Assembly (NCBI RefSeq): GCF_041102575.1
Contig: NZ_JBGCUE010000009.1
Span: forward strand, 99,551-163,550
Reading direction: 5' to 3'
DNA: 64,000 nucleotides
Source of the DNA: Tenuifilum sp. 4138str
Lineage (GTDB): Bacteria > Bacteroidota > Bacteroidia > Bacteroidales > Tenuifilaceae
A model generated the notes under the pieces. That model was not told where the DNA came from, did no database searches, and was given only the letters and a program-made list of their open reading frames with translations. The translations under genes and the position numbers were made by a program. This document shows positions 52,084-60,605 of this stretch, piece by piece. Numbering within the stretch: position 1 is the first letter of the stretch; every line of letters starts with the position of its first letter.

Positions 52084-52773
52084 ATGAAAAAAATATTATA
52101 CATAGCATTTTTTTTAATTCTAATTACAGAAAAATCATTCTCTCAGGATTATATAGTCCAGGTTAAAGACAGAAATAGGGCTATAGAATTAATTTCACAG
52201 GCAAATACTTTTATAGAAAATAACGAGTTAGAAAAAGCATACATAACTATTTTGGAATCGATAACAATTGACTCTACATTCAGACCAGCATATTTGTATT
52301 TATTCAAAATATTCACATTAGATAACCTATTTGCCGACAAAGTTTTACCCTTTTTAATTAAGGGAAGAAACATTTACAACGATGACGACGAATTAACTTT
52401 TTATATTGCAGAAATTTATAGAATTAAATCTGAGTATGAAAAAGCAAAAATAGAATACAGTAAAGCTATTAATCTTAGCAAAAATAATGGTGAATATTTT
52501 CCTTTAATATACTTGTATTACTTAAACAGAGGGAATTGCAATTTAAAATTAAATCAGAATGATTCAGCCATTTTAGATTATACTAATTCAATAAAATTAA
52601 AACCCAATCATTCCAATACATACTATAATAGGGGAATAAGCTATTACGCAAAGGGATCTATAGACAAAGCTTGCGAAGACTGGAGTACATCCCTAAAACT
52701 CGGGAACAAGAATGCTAATGTTTACATTGATAAGTTTTGTAAATCAACTAAAAATAATAAAAGTCTAAAATAA
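52084..52773 (+). CDS. Exported TPR-repeat protein
   Basis: A 229-residue protein with a signal peptide (MKKILYIAFFLILITEKSFSQ) and TPR units from about residue 25 to 215 (ELTFYIAEIYRIKSEYEKAKIEYSKAI, YLNRGNCNLKLNQNDSAILDYTNSIKLKPNHSNTYYNRGISYYAKGSIDKACEDW). It is probably periplasmic and mediates protein contacts. Codon use is markedly AT-rich compared with the neighbours on both sides. It is followed after 12 bp by a second AT-rich gene, and the pair looks recently acquired. Confidence 0.75.
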   Translation: MKKILYIAFFLILITEKSFSQDYIVQVKDRNRAIELISQANTFIENNELEKAYITILESITIDSTFRPAYLYLFKIFTLDNLFADKVLPFLIKGRNIYNDDDELTFYIAEIYRIKSEYEKAKIEYSKAINLSKNNGEYFPLIYLYYLNRGNCNLKLNQNDSAILDYTNSIKLKPNHSNTYYNRGISYYAKGSIDKACEDWSTSLKLGNKNANVYIDKFCKSTKNNKSLK

Positions 52774-52785
52774 TTTATTAGAACA

Positions 52786-53901
52786 ATGAAACAAACATTA
52801 CTTTCATTTCTCTCAATCTTTATCATGAATTTAGCATCAGGTGAAACAATCAAAGTAAAAATATTTTATGATAAAGAGTGGAAAATTTGCAAAGAGAGCA
52901 CTGCAAGTTACTATAGAATATGTAACTGGAATACCGATAAAAATTATTTTGATGGTGAATTCCATGATTATTTAATAAATGGAAAAAAGATTGTTGAAGG
53001 TAATTATGTGAATAACATAAAAAGCGGTTTATTTATTTTCTATTATGAGTCAGGCATCGAATGGATTAAGGGAGAATTCAAAAATGACATCCCAATAGGA
53101 ATTTGGACATGGAAATATCCAAATGGAAATACTCACTTTACATTGAAATTTGAAAATAATAATTTTTACTTTATTAAATATTATGATGAAAATGGGAATG
53201 ATATCTCTTCGAGTAAAATAAACTTTTCATATTCATTCCAAAATGATTATCAAAATCCAAATATGTTAATCAATGGGTTTATTATTAATAAAATAAAAGA
53301 AGGTAAATGGTTTATATATAATAGTAAAGAAAAAATAGGTTTTGATCTATACAAAAATGACAGTTTAATTAAATCAAAAATAAATAAATCTTATATAAAG
53401 ATAAATGAAAAATTGATAAATAATACTCTTTTTATCCCATACTCCTTATACGCTTGCGATAAAATAATTATTAAAAGCGACGTAAGTATAGAGGACTATC
53501 CTTTTTTAAGCGTTTTTATGAAAAATGTTTGGCGGCCAATTGAATCAGCAATGGGTATTCTCGAAGATACTTCAAGTGTTGTACCTGATAACAAGCCAAT
53601 GTATATAGATGGTATTGAAGGAGTAAATAAAACTATTTCACAGAATTTAATTGTTAATAAAAAATATGTAACTGAATGCAAAAATTTTGGATGGTTATAC
53701 TATGAAATAATTATTGATGAAAATGGCAACGTTATAGACCAAAATATACTAAAAAGCCCTGACAGTGTAATTACAGAAATAGCATTAAAATCGCTCAAAT
53801 CATTAAATACTTTTAAACCCGCATATTTTCAAGGGAAACCTATAAAATCGAAATTTAGTTCAAGGATCCTATTTCGTGAACCTAGGATTGTTAAACCCTA
53901 G
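52786..53901 (+). CDS. Exported MORN-like repeat protein with TonB C-terminal-like domain
   Basis: A 371-residue protein with a weak signal peptide (MKQTLLSFLSIFIMNLASG). Residues about 50-200 carry MORN-type repeats (LINGKKIVEGNYVNNIKSGLFIFYYESGIEWIKGEFKNDIPIGIWTWKYPNG). Residues about 290-365 resemble a TonB C-terminal domain (YYEIIIDENGNVIDQNILKSPDSVITEIALKSLKSLNTFKPA). No membrane-spanning proline-rich TonB region is present, so it is not an energy transducer in the usual sense. It is as AT-rich as its upstream partner. Confidence 0.7.
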   Translation: MKQTLLSFLSIFIMNLASGETIKVKIFYDKEWKICKESTASYYRICNWNTDKNYFDGEFHDYLINGKKIVEGNYVNNIKSGLFIFYYESGIEWIKGEFKNDIPIGIWTWKYPNGNTHFTLKFENNNFYFIKYYDENGNDISSSKINFSYSFQNDYQNPNMLINGFIINKIKEGKWFIYNSKEKIGFDLYKNDSLIKSKINKSYIKINEKLINNTLFIPYSLYACDKIIIKSDVSIEDYPFLSVFMKNVWRPIESAMGILEDTSSVVPDNKPMYIDGIEGVNKTISQNLIVNKKYVTECKNFGWLYYEIIIDENGNVIDQNILKSPDSVITEIALKSLKSLNTFKPAYFQGKPIKSKFSSRILFREPRIVKP

Positions 53902-53949
53902 AGAATTGAATAAAAAAACACCTTGTCGGCTTATAAATTCATCACTTGA

Positions 53950-53964
53950 TCGTTTAGTTAACAA
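53950..53964. repeat. Possible solitary end of the MITE-like element
   Basis: TCGTTTAGTTAACAA is identical to the inner 12 bp of the terminal repeat plus the next 3 bp of the right end at 15855-15869 (reverse complement). No partner end or target duplication was found in the 243-bp gap 53902-54144, so it may be a decayed copy or chance. Confidence 0.3.
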
Positions 53965-54144
53965 TAGCAAATAGCTCATTGATGTCAATTTTAATTATTT
54001 GTTTCATTTTACTTTGGTTTAATAAACTGGCACTAAATTTGTCATCACTTTATTACATTTCAAACATTTTGTTAGTTTTGCGTTGAACCAGCTATTCAAT
54101 GTAACCTAATGAAAACATTATTAGTATAATGATTTTGTTATACA

Positions 54145-54504
54145 ATGCGACTTTCAATAAAAATATTATCCATACTATTTGTTCTGCTTGGCTTCAATGG
54201 CATATCAGCAGCTCAAAAGTTTTATGAAGCTGAAGATGTCAAGGATGCCCAGGTGAAATTCTTTATTGTTGATAGTCCAGAGCAGGCAGACCTGCATTTC
54301 TGCATCATATACGAGGCTTCCGAAATAACTAAACCGGGTGTAATGATGGAGGTTGAAACCCCCAAGGAGGCCGATATCACTCTGATATTTGTTGATAATG
54401 AGAAAGATGCCGATATTAAGGTTTGGCTTGTAGACACTCCAGCCGAGGTGAAATGGATTAATGAGTCGAAAAAGAAACTGCTTTCTGTTGGGGGATTAAA
54501 GTAA
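54145..54504 (+). CDS. Small exported repeat protein (DUF6150-like)
   Basis: A 119-residue secreted protein with signal peptide MRLSIKILSILFVLLGFNGISAAQ. The mature part is built from four roughly 20-residue beta repeats that share a V-D-x-x-x-x-A-D-L/I pattern: FIVDSPEQADLHFCII, EVETPKEADITLIFVD, NEKDADIKVWLVD and so on. This resembles DUF6150; the family assignment is from memory of the pattern. The function is unknown. It is monocistronic or read with purM 69 bp downstream. Confidence 0.7.
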   Translation: MRLSIKILSILFVLLGFNGISAAQKFYEAEDVKDAQVKFFIVDSPEQADLHFCIIYEASEITKPGVMMEVETPKEADITLIFVDNEKDADIKVWLVDTPAEVKWINESKKKLLSVGGLK

Positions 54505-54525
54505 TTCCCCTCTTTTATCTTCAAG

Positions 54526-54556
54526 TTGGTTGTAACGTAAATATAGGTTACCTTTG
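54526..54556 (+). promoter_or_regulatory. purM promoter (-33 and -7 boxes)
   Basis: TTG at 54526-54528, a 20-bp gap, and TACCTTTG at 54549-54556 match the Bacteroidota promoter; the ATG follows 17 bp later. Confidence 0.65.
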
Positions 54557-54573
54557 CAGTTAAAACGCACCCC

Positions 54574-55743
54574 ATGAACAAAAATTCCCGTTACGACCAA
54601 CGCGGCGTTTCCGCATCGAAAGATGATGTCCATAAGGCAATTAGCAACCTGGACAAGGGGCTCTTCCCAAAAGCATTCTGCAAGGTTGTTCCCGATTATC
54701 TTACAGGCGACCCCGATTACTGCTTGGTGATGCATGCTGACGGGGCCGGTACCAAATCGTCGCTTGCCTATGTATATTGGCGCGAAACCGGCGATATGTC
54801 CGTTTGGAAAGGCATTGCACAGGACGCTATTGTAATGAACATCGACGATTTGCTTTGCGTGGGGATTACCGATAATATTTTGCTATCATCAACCATTGGC
54901 CGTAACAAGAACCTGATTCCGGGCGAAGTGGTTTCAGCCATCATTGATGGCACGGAGGAGTTCTGCCAAACCATGCGCAGCATGGGAATTAACATTGTGC
55001 TTACAGGTGGCGAAACAGCCGACGTTGGTGATTTAGTGCGAACAGTTATTGTTGATTCTACCGTTACAGCCCGCATAAAAAGGAGTCAGGTTATTTCCAA
55101 CAGCAACATTCAGGATGGCGATGTAATCATTGGTCTGGCATCGTTCGGCCAAGCCTCATACGAAAAGGAATATAACGGAGGGATGGGGAGCAATGGACTA
55201 ACCTCAGCACGCCACGATGTATTCGGACACTACCTTGCCCAAAAGTATCCGGAAAGCTACGACCCTCAGGTACCTGAAAACTTGGTTTACAGCGGCAACC
55301 TTAAGCTTGAGCAACCCGTTGAAGGTACTGGCCTTACGGCAGGCAAACTGGTTCTATCCCCTACCCGAACCTATGCACCTATCATTAAAGCCATACTAGA
55401 TAATTACCGGCCTGTAATACATGGAATGGTTCACTGTTCGGGAGGCGCACAAACTAAGGTGATGAATTTTGTGAACAACCTTCACGTGGTTAAGGATAAC
55501 CTCTTCCCTGCACCACCGCTATTCCGTATAATTCAGGAACAATCAAATACTCCCTGGCAGGAGATGTATAAAGTATTCAACATGGGACATCGATTCGAAA
55601 TTTATGTTTATCCTGAGTTTGCCGATGACATTATTGCAATTGCTAAAGAGTTTAAGGTAGATGCCCAAATTGTTGGATACTGCACTGAGGCTAGTTCAAA
55701 TAAATTAACCATTAAGTCGCCTTTCGGTGAGTTTCATTACTAA
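54574..55743 (+). CDS. purM: Phosphoribosylformylglycinamidine cyclo-ligase (AIR synthase)
   Basis: Forms aminoimidazole ribotide from FGAM with ATP in purine synthesis. The 389-residue protein shows YDQRGVSASKDD at the N-terminus, HADGAGTKSSLAY (about 51-63), DAIVMNIDDLLCVG, LTGGETADVGDLVRT (about 148-162) and IGLASFGQASYEKE. It is longer than E. coli PurM (345 residues) but of the usual Bacteroidota form. A promoter lies directly upstream; prfA follows with its own promoter element. Confidence 0.93.
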   Translation: MNKNSRYDQRGVSASKDDVHKAISNLDKGLFPKAFCKVVPDYLTGDPDYCLVMHADGAGTKSSLAYVYWRETGDMSVWKGIAQDAIVMNIDDLLCVGITDNILLSSTIGRNKNLIPGEVVSAIIDGTEEFCQTMRSMGINIVLTGGETADVGDLVRTVIVDSTVTARIKRSQVISNSNIQDGDVIIGLASFGQASYEKEYNGGMGSNGLTSARHDVFGHYLAQKYPESYDPQVPENLVYSGNLKLEQPVEGTGLTAGKLVLSPTRTYAPIIKAILDNYRPVIHGMVHCSGGAQTKVMNFVNNLHVVKDNLFPAPPLFRIIQEQSNTPWQEMYKVFNMGHRFEIYVYPEFADDIIAIAKEFKVDAQIVGYCTEASSNKLTIKSPFGEFHY

Positions 55744-55764
55744 CTCAAAAAGAGATTTTTTGCT

Positions 55765-55772
55765 TACCTTTG
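55765..55772 (+). promoter_or_regulatory. -7 element of the prfA promoter
   Basis: TACCTTTG matches TAnnTTTG, 18 bp upstream of the prfA start. Confidence 0.5.
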
Positions 55773-55790
55773 CGCCAATAAATTTTTGAT

Positions 55791-56882
55791 ATGGCAGATA
55801 ATACTATACTGCGTAAGCTTGAAGGAATAAGGCATAAGTTTGAGGAGATTGGCCAGCAGATAACCGATCCTGCTGTAATGGCCGACATGAAAAAGTTTGT
55901 CGCACTTAACAAGGAATACAAGCAGTTGGAGCCCATTGTTGAGGCTTACGAGAAATACAAAAACGTTCTGAGCAACATAGAATCGTCGAGGCAGATACTG
56001 GCAAACGAGAAGGACGAGGAACTCCGTGAGATGGCCAAGATGGAGCTAGAAACCCTTACCCAGGAACAAGATCAGCTCGAGGAGGAAATCAAAATTCTAC
56101 TTCTCCCCGCCGATCCTCAAGACTCCAAAAATGCTGTAATGGAAATTCGTGCTGGCACCGGTGGCGACGAGGCAAGTATTTTTGCCGGTGACCTGTTCAG
56201 GATGTATTCAAAATTCTTCGAGAAGAAAGGTTGGAAGTACGAGGTTACCAGTTTCTCCGAGGGTACGGTTGGAGGTTATAAGGAAATTATCATGAATGTT
56301 ACCGGTAATGGCGTTTACGGTGTGCTTAAATATGAGTCGGGGGTTCATAGGGTTCAGCGTGTACCTCAAACCGAAACTCAGGGTAGAGTACATACTTCCG
56401 CTGCTACCGTTGCCGTTCTTCCTGAGGCCGATGAGTTTGATATCGACCTTAAAATGGAAGATATCCGTAAGGATACCTTCTGTTCCAGCGGGCCTGGCGG
56501 GCAAAGCGTTAACACCACCTACTCAGCCATTAGATTAACCCATATACCCACCGGCATTGTGGTTCAATGCCAGGATCAAAAATCACAGATAAAGAATTTT
56601 GAAAAAGCCCTCACGGAACTCCGCACCCGCCTTTACAACATGGAATACCAAAAATACCTCGATGAAATTGCATCGAAGCGTAAAACGATGGTTTCCACTG
56701 GCGACCGTTCCGCAAAAATCAGAACATACAACTACCCGCAAGGGCGTGTAACCGATCATCGTATAAATCTCACCCTGTATAACCTATCGGCCATAATGGA
56801 TGGCGAATTACAAGAAATAATTGATAAACTTCAGCTAGCCGAAAATGCTGAAAGGTTAAAAGCAGCTGCTGCAGAAGAATAA
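55791..56882 (+). CDS. prfA: Peptide chain release factor 1
   Basis: Recognises UAA and UAG stop codons and releases the finished peptide. The 363-residue protein carries the GGQ peptidyl-hydrolysis motif in SSGPGGQSVNTTYSA (about 233-247) and the codon-reading tripeptide PQT in RVPQTETQGRVHTSA (about 190-204). The P-x-T form and the absence of SPF exclude RF2. The N-terminal coiled-coil domain (residues 1-100) is complete. pyrF begins 6 bp downstream. Confidence 0.96.
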   Translation: MADNTILRKLEGIRHKFEEIGQQITDPAVMADMKKFVALNKEYKQLEPIVEAYEKYKNVLSNIESSRQILANEKDEELREMAKMELETLTQEQDQLEEEIKILLLPADPQDSKNAVMEIRAGTGGDEASIFAGDLFRMYSKFFEKKGWKYEVTSFSEGTVGGYKEIIMNVTGNGVYGVLKYESGVHRVQRVPQTETQGRVHTSAATVAVLPEADEFDIDLKMEDIRKDTFCSSGPGGQSVNTTYSAIRLTHIPTGIVVQCQDQKSQIKNFEKALTELRTRLYNMEYQKYLDEIASKRKTMVSTGDRSAKIRTYNYPQGRVTDHRINLTLYNLSAIMDGELQEIIDKLQLAENAERLKAAAAEE

Positions 56883-56888
56883 AAAACA

Positions 56889-57728
56889 ATGCCTATGACA
56901 GCCCAAGAACTATTTGAACAGATAAAAAAGAAGCGAAGTTTCCTGTGTGTTGGGCTCGATACCGAACTCACTAAAATCCCTGAGCATTTGCTCACCAAGG
57001 ATGACCCAATGTTTGAGTTCAACCGTAAAATTATTGAGGCCACCCACGATTTAGCCATTGCATACAAGTTAAACCTTGCTTTCTATGAGGTTCATGGTGC
57101 AGCGGGCTGGAATAGTTTGGTGAAAACCGTAAAGTACCTTAAAACGCATCACCCCGATGTTCTGGTAATTGCCGATGCTAAGCGCGGCGACATTGCAAAC
57201 ACAGCCAGAATGTACGCTAAAGCGTACTTTCATAGCTTAGGCTGCGATGCCGTTACAGTATCGCCCTATCTTGGCCAGGACTCGGTTGTCCCCTACCTAC
57301 AGTACGATGGCAAATGGACAATCCTTTTGGCAATCACTTCAAACGAGAGTTTTGGCGATTTTCAGCTGGTACACAATAAGCAAACCGGCAACCTCCTCTT
57401 TGAGGATGTAGTGCTTAAATCGATGCACTGGGGCAGCGATGCCAATATGATGTTTGTTGTTGGAGCAACTCACCCTGAATACTTTGCTGCTGTTCGTAAG
57501 CATGCACCTCACCACTTCCTGCTAGTCCCTGGCGTTGGCGAGCAAGGCGGAAGCCTTCAAAAAGTAGCAGAAAACGGCATGAACGACCGTTGCGGCCTGA
57601 TTGTAAATTCATCGCGGGGAATCATTTACGCCGATATTACCGGGAATTTTACCTCTGAGGCCCGTAAGCGCGCCCTTAAACTCCAGCAGGAAATGGAAGT
57701 GTTGCTCAAACAGAATGGATTAGTATAG
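56889..57728 (+). CDS. pyrF: Orotidine-5'-phosphate decarboxylase
   Basis: Converts OMP to UMP in pyrimidine synthesis. The 279-residue protein is of the longer PyrF class (about 270 residues). Motifs seen are FLCVGLDTELTKIP near the N-terminus, the catalytic DAKRGDIANTARMYA (about 97-111), TVSPYLGQDS and LLVPGVGEQGGSL, with a final SSRGIIYAD. Translation may begin at the third residue Met. It is 6 bp after prfA and convergent with the C26 lipoprotein gene. Confidence 0.95.
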   Translation: MPMTAQELFEQIKKKRSFLCVGLDTELTKIPEHLLTKDDPMFEFNRKIIEATHDLAIAYKLNLAFYEVHGAAGWNSLVKTVKYLKTHHPDVLVIADAKRGDIANTARMYAKAYFHSLGCDAVTVSPYLGQDSVVPYLQYDGKWTILLAITSNESFGDFQLVHNKQTGNLLFEDVVLKSMHWGSDANMMFVVGATHPEYFAAVRKHAPHHFLLVPGVGEQGGSLQKVAENGMNDRCGLIVNSSRGIIYADITGNFTSEARKRALKLQQEMEVLLKQNGLV

Positions 57729-57734
57729 TTCCAC

Positions 57735-58850
57735 TTACTGCTCTATAACCTTTTTACCAAACCACGACCAAAAATTAAGATGAAATTTCTCGCCAGCTTC
57801 GCCGGAATACATATTTAAGTATGTAAGCCTCGATGGCTGGTTGGGCAAAAAGCGTAAGAACTCATCGTTATTATATAGGAGTGTAGGCTCTGGATGGAAC
57901 TGCACTCCAATTACGTTTGGGTATTTTGTATGAACAATAGCCTCAACCACATTACCATCAATTGAGGTAGCAATAATTTTTAAATTCCTTCCCAGTCGTT
58001 CCACCCCCTGATGGTGACTGCTTAACACCCAGGGCTGTCCCTGGCAAATGGATTTTAGAGGTTCATCAACGATACTGACCTGGTGGAAATTCCCCCAAAG
58101 GAGTTTATCGTCCAAAGCATAATTGGCATTGTAATTTCTGTGCAAGTTGTTGGTTTGCTGTATGAGCGCATCCTCAACACTCTCAATTCCGTAAATCTCG
58201 GAAGGGATATCCTGCACTAAAGTGCCACCTGCTGCAACGTTCATGGTTTGCATTCCAAGGCAAATGCCTACGACAGGCATTAAAGGCTTGGCATCGAGCA
58301 GAGGCTGAAATAAAGTATCCTTTGAGCCCCCAATTAAATGAAACATGAACGACACCTCAAAGTAATGGCGAGCCGGATCGGTTATTTGGGTTAATAGCGA
58401 TGTTTTCTCTCCATAAATTGATGGGGGGATATCGGGGCCACCCGTAAAAATGAAACCATTGCTCACCTTGGTTAACCGAACAAAAACATCAGTACATTCG
58501 TTTACCCGGTAAATTGCGGTTTCGGTAATTGGTTCCTTAACAGGCAGCAATCTAAAGTTCTCCAGCTTATTCTTCTTAATGTACTCAACCGATTTTGAGT
58601 AATCGTATTTTTCAGAGGTGTGATACACACCAATAACTTTTGTCACCGAAGGTATTGGAAATATCTTACTATCAATTAAATAGTTAAATGTTTTGATATT
58701 GTTCTCGGTTGGGTGTACTAGAATAAGTACCCTATCGTGTTTCCCAATGTCATCAATCCCTATAACAATATTACCAGAATCTCTACTACAGGATAGGATG
58801 CTTAGCAATACCCCTGCAGTAATCAGTAAAGTTTTCCAACTGTTCTTCAT
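57735..58850 (-). CDS. Class I glutamine amidotransferase-like (peptidase C26) lipoprotein
   Basis: A 371-residue exported lipoprotein: signal peptide with lipobox LLSILSC (C21). The mature protein has the gamma-Glu-GABA hydrolase/C26 signature: the nucleophile C197 in PVVGICLGMQTMNVAAGG, and the catalytic H319-x-E321 in VIGVQFHPEP. The oxyanion region FIFTGGPDIPPSIYG precedes these. It probably hydrolyses gamma-glutamyl compounds in the periplasm. A membrane-anchored C26 enzyme is less usual than the cytoplasmic PuuD type. It lies 20 bp after the M28 gene on the same strand. Confidence 0.85.
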   Translation of the reverse strand: MKNSWKTLLITAGVLLSILSCSRDSGNIVIGIDDIGKHDRVLILVHPTENNIKTFNYLIDSKIFPIPSVTKVIGVYHTSEKYDYSKSVEYIKKNKLENFRLLPVKEPITETAIYRVNECTDVFVRLTKVSNGFIFTGGPDIPPSIYGEKTSLLTQITDPARHYFEVSFMFHLIGGSKDTLFQPLLDAKPLMPVVGICLGMQTMNVAAGGTLVQDIPSEIYGIESVEDALIQQTNNLHRNYNANYALDDKLLWGNFHQVSIVDEPLKSICQGQPWVLSSHHQGVERLGRNLKIIATSIDGNVVEAIVHTKYPNVIGVQFHPEPTLLYNNDEFLRFLPNQPSRLTYLNMYSGEAGEKFHLNFWSWFGKKVIEQ

Positions 58851-58870
58851 ATTTTTAGAGTAATAAGATA

Positions 58871-60328
58871 CTAGAACCTAAAGCCCAAGCTAAACATTTG
58901 GGTGCTGGGAATAACATTTCCATCCTGTTCTAATGACAACACTGCAACCTGACGAACAAACTGGAAATTAACATTCATAATGCTGAACCCCACGCCAACC
59001 TGAAAGCCATAATTATCCTTTTGAATGTAATTATCCATGTCAAAACTTCCATTACCAACTTTACCTGAAAATCGGTAGGAGTAGTATCCTCCTCCTATAA
59101 AGTACAGATTTGGCGATAACATTTGCTTCCTTTTCCCACCCATGTAAAGAAGGATACTGGCTGGAGCCATAACCTCATGGGTTCTGAAATGACCATACCG
59201 ATGCTCTGTTCCAGTTGTTTGGTAAAGTGCACCAACCTGTAAATCGATATACCTACTTAATCCAATTGTGAAGGATAACCCTGTGTTAAAAGAAAAATCT
59301 TCCTTTGAGTTGTAGAACTCATCCCTGTAATCGTGGTAAGTATTGCCAATGCCTACTTGGTATCCAACCGAAAATTTATCGTTACCCAAAGTTTTTGCTG
59401 CAAACCTTGCATCGGGTTTAACGCTATCAGTAGTTGAAAGCTGTAGGGTTGCATCGGCTACAAAGCTTGCAATCTTCGCCATTCCTTCATAGTCAAGCTT
59501 ATCGGCATCGTCTTCGGGTTTATGGTAAGGCGAAACCGTAGAGGTAAACACATGCACGGCAGGTATTCCTATCTTCCCAAACGGTTGAGTGTCGGTTTGC
59601 ATTTCAACACTTCGTCCCGATTTTTTCACTTGAATACCATGCTTTGAAGCCAACTGAACGAAAAAATCATCGCCATCGCTAAGCGTTTTATTCCCAACCA
59701 GGTCGATACCTCCATACTTTTGCAGCATCCCAACCATGTCGAGACTAAACATGAACTTTACCTTGTCGGTAGGGATAACCTTATTGTTTACAAGGTGGCT
59801 TGAACCTACTAATCCGGCCTCCTCCCCATCGAAAGCAATGATTATGACAGAGCGTTTAAGCTTATCGCGGTTAAGTACAAGCCAGCGCCCAATTTCGATA
59901 ATTGAAGCAACCCCCGAGGCGTTATCGTCAGCTCCATTGTAAACCACTTTTTCGCCGTTTACTATTTTATAGGCCACATGGTCGTAATGCGCTCCAAGTA
60001 CTATGTATTCATTTTTTAGAACCGGATCATTGCCCTCTACCCAACCAATAATATTTGCCCCTTCGGTCTTGAGCATCATACTGGAACTGATAAATGAGTG
60101 TAGGTACTGCCCTTGCCAAGGAGTTAGTCCAACCTCTTTGAACTTATCAGTGATGTATTTTGCAGCCATGCGCCCCCCTTCAGTCCCAAAACCCCTACCC
60201 ATAAGTGAATCGGATGCAAGATAGTAAACATGACCCTTTAACAAATTCGAATCAACTTGCTGAGCAAATGATAAAACGCTGCAATAAAAGGTAGCAAGTG
60301 CGCTTGCAATAACTGTAATCCTATTCAT
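58871..60328 (-). CDS. M28-family metallopeptidase fused to a C-terminal outer-membrane barrel
   Basis: A 485-residue exported protein. The start at 60328 (MNRITVIASALATFYCSVLSFAQ) gives a good signal peptide; the 20-residue upstream extension does not. Residues about 25-310 form an M28 aminopeptidase with zinc ligands in GAHYDHVAY, GADDNASGVASI, FDGEEAGLVGSSH, SLDMVGM and the final His in SPYHKPEDD. Residues about 330-485 show alternating strands (GYQVGIGNTYHDY, FNTGLSFTIGLSRYIDLQVGALYQTTG, GFQVGVGFSIMNVNFQF) ending in F, as a small barrel does. Such a fusion would place the enzyme at the outer membrane. Confidence 0.82.
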   Translation of the reverse strand: MNRITVIASALATFYCSVLSFAQQVDSNLLKGHVYYLASDSLMGRGFGTEGGRMAAKYITDKFKEVGLTPWQGQYLHSFISSSMMLKTEGANIIGWVEGNDPVLKNEYIVLGAHYDHVAYKIVNGEKVVYNGADDNASGVASIIEIGRWLVLNRDKLKRSVIIIAFDGEEAGLVGSSHLVNNKVIPTDKVKFMFSLDMVGMLQKYGGIDLVGNKTLSDGDDFFVQLASKHGIQVKKSGRSVEMQTDTQPFGKIGIPAVHVFTSTVSPYHKPEDDADKLDYEGMAKIASFVADATLQLSTTDSVKPDARFAAKTLGNDKFSVGYQVGIGNTYHDYRDEFYNSKEDFSFNTGLSFTIGLSRYIDLQVGALYQTTGTEHRYGHFRTHEVMAPASILLYMGGKRKQMLSPNLYFIGGGYYSYRFSGKVGNGSFDMDNYIQKDNYGFQVGVGFSIMNVNFQFVRQVAVLSLEQDGNVIPSTQMFSLGFRF

Positions 60329-60546
60329 TTTACAAGTCCTTTGAAAAATTATTGTAATGTTACAAAATATTTTAAAATGCTGACCCAATAAAGCAGCATT
60401 ATTAACTTAAAAGTTTTCTCTCAGCAATAGATACGCTTTAACATTTTTTATACTTTCATTTACATGATTTTCACTACTTTACAATATCCTTATAGTTTAG
60501 ATAAAAAAAAATACGCAAATGCGAAACAATGAATCGAACAACCCCA

Positions 60547-60554
60547 TACATTTG
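60547..60554 (+). promoter_or_regulatory. -7 element upstream of the lipoprotein gene at 60606
   Basis: TACATTTG matches TAnnTTTG, 51 bp upstream of the start. The rest of the 277-bp gap (60329-60605) is AT-rich with no gene. Confidence 0.5.
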
Positions 60555-60605
60555 CATTGAAAATTAAACTTTAATGTTTAACTAACAAACCCAAACATTT
60601 CGATT

